Below are positions 10,500 through 21,788 of a stretch of 64,000 bases of DNA, piece by piece (position 1 is the stretch's first letter; every line of letters starts with the position of its first letter). A program made the translations under genes and the position numbers. The notes under the pieces are model-generated. The model ran no database searches. It saw only the letters and a program-made list of their open reading frames with translations, and had not been told where the DNA came from. Source of the DNA: Osmanthus fragrans. Taxonomy: Eukaryota > Streptophyta > Magnoliopsida > Lamiales > Oleaceae. The stretch is taken from the NCBI GenBank assembly GCA_019395295.1, contig CM033351.1, positions 10,176,060 through 10,240,059 on the forward strand. Reading direction: 5' to 3'.

Positions 10500-12060
10500 T
10501 TTCCTAATTTTAAAAATAAAATTTAATTTTTATAATATTTTATATAATATTTGATTAAATGTTTATTTCTTTCATTTAAGTAATTATATTAATTGTTTGT
10601 TTATATATTAATTACAGTAATTTAGTTATATTATGTTTAATTTAATTGTTTAGTTAAATATTTCATTAATTGTTGTAATGAAATATGTATATTATTTATT
10701 TAATATTTGATTTATTTTTTATTTTAATAAATATTTCATTAATTAGTTTAACCAGTTATTTAAATCTTAATTATTTTTTAATCGTTTATTTAATATTTAA
10801 TTTAATTGTTTTGTCAAAAATTTCATTAATTGCTTTAATTACATATGTATATTATTTATTTAATATTTAATTAATTATTTGTTTATTTACTCAATTATAT
10901 ATTTGTTGAATATTTGTTTGTTTGTTTGTTTGTAATTTATTTAATGTAGTTATTTAATTTAATTGATTATTTAAAAATTAATTTCTTATTTTAATTACAT
11001 TTTTAATATTTGAATTCATTTTTTATTTTAATAAATATTTCATTCTTTAGTTTAACTAGTTATTTACATATTAATTACTTTTTTCAATCCTTTTTTCAAT
11101 ATTTAATTTAATTGTTTAGTTAAATATTTAATTAATTTCTATAATTAAATATATATATTATTTATTTAATATTTTTTTATTTGTTTGTTGAATATTTATT
11201 TATTTATTTATTTGTTTGTTATTTATTTAATGTAGTTATTTAATTTAATTGATTATTTAAAAATTAATTGATTATTTTAATTACATTTTTCATATTTGAT
11301 TTCATTTTTTATTTTAATAAAATATTTCATTAATTTCATTAATTGGTTATTTAAATCTTAATTGCTTTTTTAATCATTTATTCAATATTTAATTTAATCA
11401 TTTAGTTATATATTTAAGCAATTGCTTTAATTAAACATGTATATTACTTTTTTAATAATTAATTAATTAATTAATTGTTGAATATTTATTTATTTAATGT
11501 AGTTTTTAAATTTAATTGATTATTTAAAAATCAATTTCTTATTTTAATTACATATTTCATATTTGATTTTAATAAAATATTTCATTAATTGGTTATTTAA
11601 ATATTAATTACTTTTTTAATCCTTTATTTAATATTTAATTTAATTGTTTAGTTAAATATTTCATTAATTGCTTTAATTAAATATGTATATTATTTTTTTA
11701 AATATTTAATTAATTATTAGTTTGTTTATTTAATTATTTATTTGTTGAATATTTATTCGTTTGTTAATTATTTAATGTAGTTATTTATTTTAATTGTGTA
11801 TTTAATAATTGGTTTCTTATTTTAATTACGTATTTCATATTTGAGTTGATTTTTTATTTTAATAAATATTTCATTAATTGCTTATGTATATTATTTATTT
11901 AATATTTGTTGAATATTTAATTTAGTTATGTATTTTAAATATTAAATATTAATTACTCATTAATTGCTTTAATTGTTTATGTACATTATTTAATTTTTTA
12001 TTTTAATTTTAATCGCATGTCTATCCATTCATTATCTGTTGATTCTTGCATATAGTAGTT
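10500..12060. repeat. AT-rich degenerate tandem repeat field, ~165-300 bp units
   Basis: Very AT-rich. Recurrent phrases such as TTTAATTGTTTAGTTAAATA, TTTCATTAATTG, TATGTATATTATTTATTTAA and TTATTTAATGTAGTTATTTA come back in the same order. Occurrences of the first phrase near 10636, 10800, 11101, 11387 and 11635 give spacings of about 165, 300, 285 and 250 bases. It lies immediately before the splice acceptor of the DUF1985 exon and so may be an intron of that transposon gene. No coding potential. Confidence 0.7.
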
Positions 12061-12151
12061 ATATTTCAGTTAGTTTAATTTTTTTTATATTATGATTCAT
12101 CCATTGTCTCTTGCACAAGATTCTAACAATTGAAATTTAAAAATTTTGCAG

Positions 12152-12826
12152 GATGAAATATCCTTTGGACGACGTCGTTAGATAGGTTTCTGGCAAAGTT
12201 ATGTCGAATTGTAACTTTGTTATCTTTACGACGGTGGAGGATATGCTCGATGAGGAGCACGCAGACCTGTTACGACGGTCCTACTTATGGCCCATGCCGA
12301 CATTGCAAGACATACAGTTTTCAGGGCAGCTGCTCGATGCATTGTTATGTCAGCTACTTAAGTCAGTAGACGAAGATGCTCTCAGATTTCATATTGGGGG
12401 TAAGGTAGCGACATTTTCTATTTTCGAATTTGCAGTCATTACTGGATTGAGATATACGGGGGTAGAAGCAGCAAAAGCCTGTATTCCGAAGAAAAAGAGG
12501 CTGTTGAATGAATATTTTCATGGGCAGTCGACAGTGACACTAGGGCAGTGGGGAGACGCATTCAGGGACTGCGCCCAGATGTCTGACAAGTTTAAGCTTG
12601 GCTTGGTGCTTATCTTGGAGAGCATGCTTAGATGTCATCACAGGAAGGCGTCGATTGACTTTTTCATTTGGAGGTTGTTGATGATTTCGATACCTTCAAC
12701 AACTATCCATGGGGACAGAGATGTTTTACGGATACCTTACGCCACTTCAAGATGGGTATTCATTACCTAAGGAGGGTAGGCCCAAGCGCAAGTACGATGC
12801 ATATGGCACGTCGTTGGCCTTGCAAG
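12152..12826 (+). pseudogene. DUF1985 exon of a Mutator-associated (ULP1-like) gene, frameshifted
   Basis: A TTTTGCAG acceptor ends at 12151. The main frame from ATG 12201 encodes a DUF1985 domain, with runs such as LRRSYLWPMPTLQDIQFS, LHFHIGG-like LRFHIGGKVATFSIFEF and AVITGLRYTG. Near 12650 the true frame shifts (VDDFDTFNNYPWGQRCFTD), and near 12765 it shifts again (KEGRPKRKYDAYGTSLALQ) before a GTAAAA donor at about 12827. One stop also lies between the acceptor and ATG 12201. DUF1985 usually precedes a C48 (ULP1-like) SUMO protease domain in plant genes carried by Mutator-like elements, but no protease domain is present here. It converges with the mudrA pseudogene only ~20 bases away. Confidence 0.85.
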
Positions 12827-12847
12827 TAAAATGTTTAAAATAATGAA

Positions 12848-14962
12848 TTATCTATTTTTTTTATTAAATTTTATATATAAACTGTGTGGTGGAATTCCTC
12901 TATGCTTAGCCACTGCGACTGCATGAGCACATGGAAAACTCTCCAACTGAAACTGTCTAAATGTGCATGTGTTATCATTCAAACTCACGATATATCCAAT
13001 ATTACGTCTGCATCTCACGGAGAAGCGAAATTGATCAAGAGGTTCCACACTTAGCTTTCTCGCCACCTCTAGAGTTTTGAAGAGTTTATCTTCTTGAGCC
13101 GGGGTCAATGCACTTGTGCAATTCTGTAATTCCTCAAGTCGGTCATGGAACTACAGCTGCAGCTTCATCCGAATATTCTCAAGTATTGTGAGAATTGGTA
13201 ACTCTTGATCCTTCTTGAATAATACATTAAGCGACTTCGCATTGTTCGACGTCATCATGTTGTATCGACGTCCTGAAAAATGTGATCGTGCCCAATGTTC
13301 AACCCCCATCTCTGTTAGGTATTCCATACACCGTGTGATTTATGTTCTTTTTCGACCATGGACTTATCGAACTCTTCAAAACTGTAAGCTTCTGTAACTT
13401 TGCTGAACAATGCAACGATGTCACTGCCTCGATACTCAGTCTTCAGATTATCATGTATATGGTACATGCTATAACTATGATGTGTGTCCGAAAAAACTTC
13501 AGTTATACCATTTATTATTGACTTCCCCCGGTCAGTCACAAATACAAGGTTCTCGACGTCCCCCATAACTTCTCTCAGCTTCGTGAAGAACCAACGCATC
13601 GCTATATCATTTTCTCCATCGACTATGCCAAATGCAAGAGGATAAATTTGAATGTTGGCATCTTGACATGTAGCAATAATCAACTTTCCTTCATATCTAG
13701 CTTTCAGGGTTGTACAATCAATTAGAATTAGGGATCACATCGCATTTCGAAATCCTCTAATGAATGCATTGTCCGAGAGCCATAAACAAGTACTTGAAGC
13801 GATTCTGGTCATCGCTCTCAATAAAAAACGCCAAGTCAAGATTACTTTTCCCTATATTAGGGCAATACCTGGCCAATTTGATATAACTCTCCTCGGTCGA
13901 TCACATTAAATCCTTCAATGCACATTCTTTAGCCTTCCAGACCTTCTGATAGCTCATCACCACCCCATACTCCTGACGCATGTCATTGATGATATCTGTA
14001 GGTTTGTAAATAGTCTGTGGGTCCTGAACCTTGTGCATTATCTGTTGCTCTAATAAACCATGATCGAGTTTGCCTGTGATCATTTTGATGAATACCCACT
14101 TCACAAGTGTGTTCTCGCGCATACTTGCGAACTACAAAGCACTCGTTTGTTTTCATCTTAGTCGCTCTCAAGCGCCAACTGCAATTATCGTCTACACAAA
14201 TAATTGTGTACGTAAACTTGTTTGATTTTGTTACTTTGAACTCAAAGTTACGTTTCATTGCAATCCGGTGTACAACTTCCTGCAAATCTCTTTTCGAATC
14301 GAACAGTTAATCCACATACAAATTTTCATTTTCAGGAATCACACACGAATAATTAGAAGACCGTGTACTTGGCCCAGCATGTGAACTCCCACCAGACTCA
14401 TGTCTCTGTCTGGATACGACAAGCAAATCATCATTCGTAAATTGCCTTTCAAACTCATTGTCTCGAACTTCATCGTGAATTCTGTATGTAACAGTAAGAC
14501 CGTGGTGAGTAGCAATTGTCTCAAGAATAACCACGTCGTCTTCACGAGCAATCTCAACTGTATCCTAAAAATCATTTACATTACGATCCTATCCATCGGA
14601 AACTTCGTGTTCACCCTCGGGGACATTCGTTCTCGATAAAGTTACATTAATAGGAGTCAACTTTCATACTTGGTTTAATTTAATTAGATGCTTCACTTGC
14701 ACTTCAGAAGTAACTTTCATAGACTGAATCGAAATGGTTTAATGCTTTTAAAATAAAAATGTCAATTCCATATCGTATTGAGATGGATCGATGTTAAGCA
14801 TGTTCTGTATTTCTTGGTACATTTTCGTAAATGATGTATTTCTTGTTATCAATATTGCATTAACCCCATCTCCTTCACTTGTCCATTTCCATTCCCAGTG
14901 GCTATTTTCATTCATTCGAAATTCACCGAAATAACAAATTGGGACACGTGTTGATGTCTTAT
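12848..14962 (-). pseudogene. mudrA: mudrA-like Mutator transposase pseudogene
   Basis: Domains can be followed on the minus strand. A MuDR N-terminal domain (about 14940-14750) contains FGEFRMNENSHWEW and LNIDPSQYDMEL. A DNA-binding domain (14285-14010) contains NFEFKVTKSNKF and CSWRLRATK. The MULE DDE domain (13740-13310) contains IDCTTLKARYEGKL, CQDANIQIYPLAFGIVDG and FVTDRGKSI, with two of the catalytic acidic residues visible. A linker includes NMMTSNNAKSLNVLFKK. A SWIM zinc finger (12970-12880) contains CTFRQFQLESFPCAHA, whose second cysteine is replaced by phenylalanine. In-frame stops (near 14307, 14560 and 13155) and frameshifts (near 14010 and 13315) kill it. The exon starts after a GCAG acceptor (14963-14966). 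A GGTAAGTAT donor on the minus strand at about 15231 suggests an upstream non-coding exon and a ~270-bp intron. Confidence 0.9.
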
Positions 14963-15700
14963 CTGCATTACGAATTAAAATATCAGAACATAATTACATT
15001 AAATATAAGAAATTATATAAGAACTAGTCTTAAAAAAAAAGTTGTGTTGATCTAGACCGTCTGTACTGTATGAATCCAGTCGCTCTTTGAGTAACTTTTA
15101 ACGATTCTATATCTGTTTGTTTAAAAAAAATTATAGATACGGATTGTAAAACTTTATCTACCAACGTAAAAATAACAAATCAATTTACTGATTCAACGAA
15201 AACGAAATTAAAATACGTGAAATATACTTACCGATTCCAATTGATGGTTCTAGAAACAGTATTTTTTATTGAGTGTTTGATAAGTTTATGAATTTTTCAA
15301 GTTTGAAACAGATGAAAAATGGAACAATTTTCAACCGCGGTAGAGTAAACAGATGAACAAAGTGATTTCGTCTTTAAAATTTACGTGAAAAGTGTTTGGG
15401 TGAAATTTTTTTTAGCTTAAATAAGGGTATTATTGTTTTTGAAATAATAACTCAATCTTGTAATTGTATAATATATTTAAGGGTAAAATAGTTTTTCACG
15501 CATTTAAAGGTCATTGTGGTGAATCTTTCAATTGTTTTGGTCAAAGTGAAAAAATGGCTTGTTGACTTTTCCAAACTTAAAAGTACCCCGATAGTTGGTG
15601 GGTTTAATGGCAAATAATTTTGGGAATTTTGCATCAGAGGTCACAAATTTTCAAAAATATATTATCAAATCTATGCATTATAAATTATAATGTTAACATA
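14963..15700 (-). other. Presumed intron, leader and flank of the mudrA pseudogene
   Basis: This holds the inferred intron (about 14963-15231) and 5' leader of the transposase on the minus strand. Farther right (15560-15640) the sequence CAAAATTCCCAAAATTATTT (minus strand) resembles a Mutator-element end. A matching opposite terminus or 9-bp duplication was not found on the left side, so the element's borders are unknown. Confidence 0.4.
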
Positions 15701-15832
15701 AATTATAATGTTAACACCTACATCCCAAATCTTTTATATTTGAGTTGGGTCGGGTTTCGGTAAAACCCGGCCTAGCCCGACCCTTTGCCCACTCCTAATT
15801 ATAATGTTAACACCTACATCCCAAATCTTTTA
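15701..15832. repeat. 36-bp direct repeats flanking a 60-bp GC-rich insert
   Basis: ATGTTAACACCTACATCCCA and its neighbouring bases occur at 15701-15736 and 15797-15832. The bases between read GGGTCGGGTTTCGGTAAAAC and end TTTGCCCACTCCT, the style of a hAT-type terminus. A template-switch or tandem duplication that captured a transposon end is plausible. Confidence 0.6.
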
Positions 15833-16420
15833 ATAAATGTGCATCCTAAAGACGTTTACTCGATTTCCATCCAAATGACCATTAATTAACCAAATGTCAA
15901 GTGTTTGACAAATTTTAAAAACCAGCAAAAATTATAATTCCATATGTTTTCACCTAAAACAGTTATGACAATTAAATATAAAGAAACCAAAAAAGAGAGA
16001 AGAAATAAAAAAGAAAAAGAAAAAGAAAAATATATTTATTCATCTTCGTCAGTCACCCCACTTCAAGCCCCAATCCCACCCTTTCAAACACCATCCTAAA
16101 CCATCACCTGAGCATACCGCTAGATCACCATCTCATGAACATCTTCAATCATCGACCTCCACCATTTAGGCCTCAAACCTCGTGGTCCACCCCACCATAA
16201 ACATGTAATGGCATCACCACCTTCACCTTACAACCATCCTCCTTAAAAACCCCGGCTAAAAATCAATTAGCAATATTGTAAATGTACAAGATTAACTCGG
16301 GCAGGATATTTTGCTTCTCACAATATTATGAATGGTGAAAATAATGATTACCTTCAACAATTTCCATTTCTTGAAACCTTAATCCATACTCAATTTTCGC
16401 AAACAAAAAATATTGACTTC
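15833..16420. other. Intergenic, no gene seen
   Basis: A-rich tract at 15980-16030, then a C-rich, CACC-rich stretch (16050-16250). Nothing recognisable as protein. Confidence 0.5.
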
Positions 16421-16600
16421 TGTCATATTGCTCAATTAATTGAGATCAATTATTTCTTTGTATTCTACAAGGACTAACTAATTTTTTTAGAAAAAAATAG
16501 GTTGAGGCCATGTCATATTGCTCAATTAATTGAGATTGATTATTTCTTCATATTGTACAAAGACTAATTAATTTTTTTAGAAAAAATAGGTCGAGGCCAT
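16421..16600. repeat. 90-bp tandem duplication
   Basis: TGTCATATTGCTCAATTAAT starts at 16421 and again at 16511. Both units continue through ATTATTTCTT and TTTTTTTAGAAAAAA to GAGGCCATG, with about ten small differences. Confidence 0.9.
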
Positions 16601-17404
16601 GAATTTTTTAAATAGAAGATCAGATTTGTGCTGACTCGTACTTAGCATGGCAAAATCTGATTTTGCCCTTACTAGTAGGCAACTGATTTTTGTGAACACG
16701 ATGAATTCAAGCAGGGTGGTGGACGGAGTTGGTGGTTTTTGATTGTAATGGTGCTAGTGGTGTTGATAGTTGTTGACGGTGCTCTCACACAGGTGGTGGA
16801 TGAAGTTGAAGATCTCAACGTTGGAGTCGTTGATGATGGTTAAAGGATTTTTAAGTAGGATTGTTGTGGGATGGTGGTCGTGGTTAGTTTATGGCGAGAT
16901 AGTCATATGCTCATGTGATGTTCAGACGGTGGTGGTAGTGGTTGTTGTTGTGGGGGTGGTGGGGTCAAAGATGAAATATTTTTATTTATTTATTTTTGTT
17001 AATTTTTATTAAGATCCCGTTGAGCTCTATTTTCCTCAAAACTCATTTTCAACCACACATTCAAAAAAAATTCATATTCTTTAATCACACATTCTCCAAA
17101 AAAATCATTATTACAAAATAAATTTCTCTTCAAAAATCCATTTTAATGGAGTCCAAACATGGGCTAAATTATTTGAGCTAGTTATATTGGGTGGAAAAAT
17201 ATAGAGATACCATTTTGTCCTTTTAAAAATTTGTCAACCGTCTAGTTTTGGTCAACTAACAATTATTTGGACAAAAATCGTCTAGAAGTCCTTCAAGCAC
17301 CAATTTATCAAAAATGTTTGGGATGTAGGAAATAAGATTAGAATGCTTGGATTTTGGTGACACATTTATGAAAGATTTAAGACCTCTACCGCAAAATTCA
17401 TTCG
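16601..17404. other. Intergenic; GTGGTGG tract and MITE-like segment
   Basis: 16700-16970 is rich in GGTGG words and codes for nothing recognisable. At 17020-17170 CAAAACTCATTTTCAACCAC, CACATTCTCCAAAAAAATCA and CCAAACATGGGCTAAAT match the style of a segment at 44340-44720, suggesting a small TIR element family whose ends could not be fixed. Confidence 0.4.
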
Positions 17405-17484
17405 AAATGTAAGAATAATTAGGGAGTAATTTCTTTATTATCAAAATGTAAGAATAATTAGGGAGTAATTTCTTTATTATCATA
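17405..17484. repeat. 39-bp tandem duplication
   Basis: AAGAATAATTAGGGAGTAAT begins at 17411 and 17450, with identical continuation TTCTTTATTATC. Confidence 0.9.
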
Positions 17485-18283
17485 ATTTCGATCACAATAG
17501 TTATTCACACATCATTTCTTACTCTAGCGTGTACATATTAATTAAATAAAAGAAATGGAGGAATAATTTAAAACACAATTCCAGACCCCAGTATCACTAG
17601 AAGAAATGGGGAAAATCTCAAACATACTCTCAGACACCATTATCACTTAATGTTGGATAAGCCTTTTTTTTTTTTTTTGCTAGGAATTCAAATTTCATTT
17701 CCAATTTTTTGGTGTTTGATGACAAATTTTTCATAAAATTGATTTTTCTACTTTTGCTCACACGTGCATTTTCTTGGTTTTTGAGGAATACATTTTTCTA
17801 CCACTTTGGTAGGAAAACGAATTACAGTTTCTTTTTTTTTTTTTTTTTAGTAATAGGAACAAATTTTAGACTCAATGGTAAAAATAATTATAACTTTTAT
17901 CGACAATTTTCATGCAAAAAAAAAAAATAAAAAGCAAAATGAACACCCAAAAAATTAATTTTTTTTTAATTTTATTTTTTGGCAATCCAAACAAATTTTA
18001 TCCCCAATTATAAAAAAAATTATCCCAAAAATAAACTATTTGCATGAAAAATAAAGCCAAATGGATTAGGTAAAAAATTATACCAATTAAACAAATTTAA
18101 TTACAATTCCCGGTAAAACACATTTTAGACAATTCAATTCTCTTTAATTCATTTTTTTCATCCAAATTTCATCTTTCTATCAAACGGACCCTTATAGAAA
18201 AATATCGTCTATTTGAACCCTCATTGTGAAACCGTAGGTCACAAAGGGGATTAAGGCCACACTAATAATCAAATACTCGAAAC
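17485..18283. other. Intergenic; homopolymer-rich MITE-like debris
   Basis: Long T and A runs (near 17660, 17830 and 17915) surround phrases such as CAATCCAAACAAATTTTATC and TATCAAACGGACCCTTA. The latter is typical of the 3' side of dicot PIF/Harbinger-like MITEs and recurs as TATCAAACGGATCC at 60614. No complete element was resolved. Confidence 0.4.
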
Positions 18284-18430
18284 CAGGGACGGATTCAGGA
18301 TTAGATCTGAGACCGGACTAATATGCAGGAAAAAATAATTTACACATAATTTTTTTTTTTTTTTTTTGCCTTCAAAATATTGAATGGGCTGGGAAGGGAC
18401 CAGGCTACAGCTCCCCCCCCCCCCCCCCAA
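18284..18430. mobile_element. Single hAT-like terminus followed by a C16 homopolymer
   Basis: CAGGGACGGATTCAGGATT at 18284 matches the common form of plant Ac-like terminal repeats. A related phrase, GGACCAGGCTACAGCTCC, precedes an uninterrupted run of 16 cytosines (18413-18428). No partner TIR or 8-bp duplication was found, so this is a truncated piece. Long G/C homopolymers are error-prone in sequencing. Confidence 0.4.
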
Positions 18431-19745
18431 TCATCTTTGCTTGAAACATATATTTTCATACACCTAATGCAGATTAGACATTTTAAAGGTTGCAATACTC
18501 AAATATCATATTAAGAAGAAAAATGATTTGTGTAATTCAAGGCATATAATTTGAAATCAGAACAATTAAAAAGAAGTATGTTACTCTAGATAGTTGATTC
18601 TCTAATAAATGTGATTCTATTAATTAGTTTTTAATTATTTATATTAACTATTAAATAGCAAAATATTTATTGTTTTCGCAGTGAATTTAAATTAACTGAA
18701 GCTAAGTATTTAGAAAATTTCTTCACATTTTTGTTTTTAAAGAAAAAAAAAAAATATATGTAATAGAATGTTTTAAACATTCAAATAAAATATGCTGACC
18801 TCGTTTTTTTGTAAGGGTGATGTGGATAATAGATGTCGGATCCATTCGCATCCACGCAAGCAAATTCAAACACATTTTGATCGGAGACTTGGTTGGATGA
18901 GATTACTGTATATGAACGTGGGAGATGCTCAGATGCAAGACAAAAATGTTCAGACACTGACAGTATATTTAAAGACGATTGCATAATAATAATCAATCAC
19001 CGACAATTTAACTAAAGCAAGATAATCTAAACTCCAGCAAACAAGAGTGTGCAATAAGCAAGAGAGAAAACAAAAATTAGCTTTTTAAGTGTAAAGAGTT
19101 GCATTAGCCTTCAAGTGATACAAGGATGGGGGTATTTATAGTGTTAAGCATGAAATAATGTCCATTGGATTAGGGGGCACATGTCTTCATCTCCTTAATT
19201 GGAGCATCCTATCGTAGGCATCGGTTTAACTTCAGTAGCCTGTGGAGCATTCAATGCTCTTAAAGGGAGCAGTCACCCTACAACTTATGCTGACAAAATT
19301 TTGACATATTACTCATTACAAAAGTAAAATAAATCATTCTAACAAGATATTGTGAATTCAAGATTTTCAGTTGGGGGTCATAACTTATCACTGTAGGCTT
19401 CGGATTCCATCATTGGACCTCACCGCTTCGGCAAGGGGCTACGTCAAAAGGCTTCGACGATGCTCCAGATTTAGAGCTTTGGCAAAAAGGACTTCGGTGA
19501 GTCGGCCATGTAGGGTGCCAAGGTCGAAGCACAAAAAAAATCTATGTTCTTGGTTGCCTATGCGGGTGGAAATTTATGGTTTAAAAGAAAGTTGTTTGGT
19601 TTTCAATTAAATGTCGCATTTTCAACTTCAAAATATTTGTATATTGGATTATTGGGTTGAAGTTTCCATCGGGTAGCATTTATTTGAGTACATGCTCACA
19701 AATTGATTCTTACTTCTATCAAATTTTATTCTTGCTTCAGTTTAC
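18431..19745. other. Intergenic; possible LTR fragment
   Basis: No protein similarity. Text around 19090-19260 (CAAGTGATACAAGGATGGGG, TATTTATAG) reads like an LTR leader in reverse orientation, and 19380-19530 is GC-richer with repeated CTTCGGCAAGG/GGCTTCG words. Neither has a paired LTR in the window. Confidence 0.35.
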
Positions 19746-20069
19746 TTGGAGTCAATGGAGCAAAATGATTTTTCAATGGCATCTAATTCTAATTCTTTAG
19801 ATAATAAGCAAAAAACAAGTTTGAGGATGTTGGATGATGGGGAGAGAGCTAGCATCTTACCATCTACAAGAGGTAACAGTAATTTTCAAATTGAAGTAAA
19901 GAAGTCCGATGAAAATAATTTTGCATCGGATGACATCTTCTCCCAATGAAAATGATTTTGCATTACATAGAAGATGACTTGGATGAAGAAGATGAGATTA
20001 AATTGAAATTCGATAAAGAGTTAGACAAGATTCATAGTTTTTTTAAGAAATTTTCTGTGTTTAATTTAA
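19746..20069 (+). pseudogene. Unrecognised small coding-like fragment
   Basis: A 67-codon frame (19746-19949) begins MESMEQNDFSMASNSNS and is followed, after a frame change, by an acidic stretch DDLDEEDEIKLKFDKELDKI (to about 20085). The composition looks protein-like (Ser/Asn-rich then Asp/Glu/Lys-rich), and a pyrimidine-rich CTTGCTTCAG just upstream could be a splice acceptor. I do not recognise the family. It may be a fragment of a transposon-captured or dead gene. Confidence 0.3.
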
Positions 20070-20085
20070 TTGTAAAAATTGATTA

Positions 20086-21005
20086 CTAAGTAATTGTAGT
20101 TTTTAAGATTTTGAACAATATGTTTTTGTTGAAAATTTGAAAAATATGTATAAAATTCAAATAATTGTAGTATTTATGATTTTGAGCAATATGTTTTTTT
20201 TTTTAAAAAAAATTGAAGAATATGTATAAAGTTCAAAGAATGAATTATTTTTGAATTATTTTATTTATTTATTAGTATAAAATATTAATAATAATATTAA
20301 AAATATTGAAAAACACATATAGACACGCATATGTTTGTAATGCTTGATACTCAATTGAAACGTATTGTCACGCTTTACGTATTTTAGAACCTTGTAAAAT
20401 CTATATTTTGGGAGAAATCATATATAAAAGTCAAGAAACTAATGGAAATTCATGCATGAAGATGTCCGGGCTCTTGGAATCGAAGATTGAAGAGATTCAT
20501 CCTATCTTCTTAAAATTTATCGGGTGATGTCTCTGTAAAAATTTTGTTGGAATCTCTTCATTATGTTTCTTTGCTAGATTATATGTTAGGACGAATGAGT
20601 AGCTAGTTGATATTTTTCTATGTTTTAATTCAATATTTTGAGTTTTTCTTTGTATAAATAGTGTTGGATGGGCATGATTTATTTATTTCCACGTTTATTG
20701 ATGAAAATTTTATTTATCATGAAAACAACAAACGTGATTCGATGATTATAATGAAAACCTTTATAATTTTCCTAATTATATAGGAAGTGTTTTTTTTTTC
20801 CAATCATATTAAGAGTTATTTTCTTCTTCTATAAAAATCAGTATTTAATAAAACTAATTATTAAATTATGACTTTAATTAGACTACTATAACTCCTAATT
20901 TAATTCAGCCAATTTAAGTCAATCTCTGTAGTGACAGAAACTAGCCATCGATCAATATCTGTAGCTGTAGCCTGCATTTTTTGTAATGGCAAACACCAAA
21001 GGATT
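20086..21005. other. Intergenic, no gene seen
   Basis: AT-rich; a short diverged repeat of TTGTAGTxTTTAxGATTTTGA lies at 20093 and 20164. Ends at the left LTR of the copia element. Confidence 0.5.
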
Positions 21006-21609
21006 TGTTGAGCGGAAGATGATGACCACCAAGGCTTGAATCGGGCTCCGTTTCTTCTCCGATCAACACCAATATGAAAATCACCCAAATCTCTCAAACC
21101 ACATTTTCACTCACGGTTGCTCTTTTGTTCACCCACTTAGGATGTGTAATGAAAATTATAATCATGAAGATGAGAGGTAACCACGAAGACCGAAGAAAAC
21201 TGTAAGGAAGAATCATAAAGAGAACCATCAATTTCATACACACTGTAGAGAGAAAGTGGATGAATTCATATAACCAAAAGGACACGTGCCCCAAGAATAT
21301 ATAGATATTAATTAGGGTACAGTGATGGGTATATAGGTATTAATTAGGGTACAGTGATGGGTCGAGCCCATTATGGATATAAGTGGACAATTAAGTGGAT
21401 TACCCAATATTAGCCGTTCAAGTAAGCGAAATGAGCCATGAGCAGCTCTAATTAAAATTAGGTTGTTTCAAATGACCCGAATAGTTTTTGGGTTGGGTCA
21501 TTTCACTTTGGCGTCGATTTATAATTCAGTCATTGGGTCAATATCGACTGAGAAATTACCAAGTTATATCATAGTTCAGGGAGGTCGTTTGACGACAATT
21601 TGCCTAACA
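21006..21609 (-). repeat. Left LTR (3' LTR) of the copia element
   Basis: 604 bp, collinear with 26551-27124. Shared landmarks are TTTTCACTCACGGTTGCTCT, GAATTCATATAACCAAAAGG and AATAGTTTTTGGGT. It contains a private 34-bp tandem duplication around TATTAATTAGGGTACAGTGA (21307 and 21341), which explains its extra length. Confidence 0.92.
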
Positions 21610-21626
21610 AACCTCCACATTGGTGT
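21610..21626 (-). promoter_or_regulatory. Polypurine tract of the minus-strand copia element
   Basis: Read on the minus strand, AATGTGGAGGTT directly precedes the LTR start TGTTAGGC, the correct place for a plus-strand primer. Confidence 0.7.
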
Positions 21627-21788
21627 CAAATGACCTACAAAGAAAACATTATCACCTATCAGTAATACTTCCAATATAGAAAATCGATAAAATTGGAAAT
21701 TAATTACCTCCACCAATGTTTAGAATATCCATGCATCTTCTAAATTTCACCAACGTAGCACCTTAGTGCCCATGTCCAAAGGGTTATA

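Noticed and set aside
10685..10870. 61-codon hydrophobic frame (Ile/Leu/Tyr-rich)
   Set aside because: Simple consequence of TTTATTTAAT-type repeats in the AT-rich field; not a membrane protein gene.
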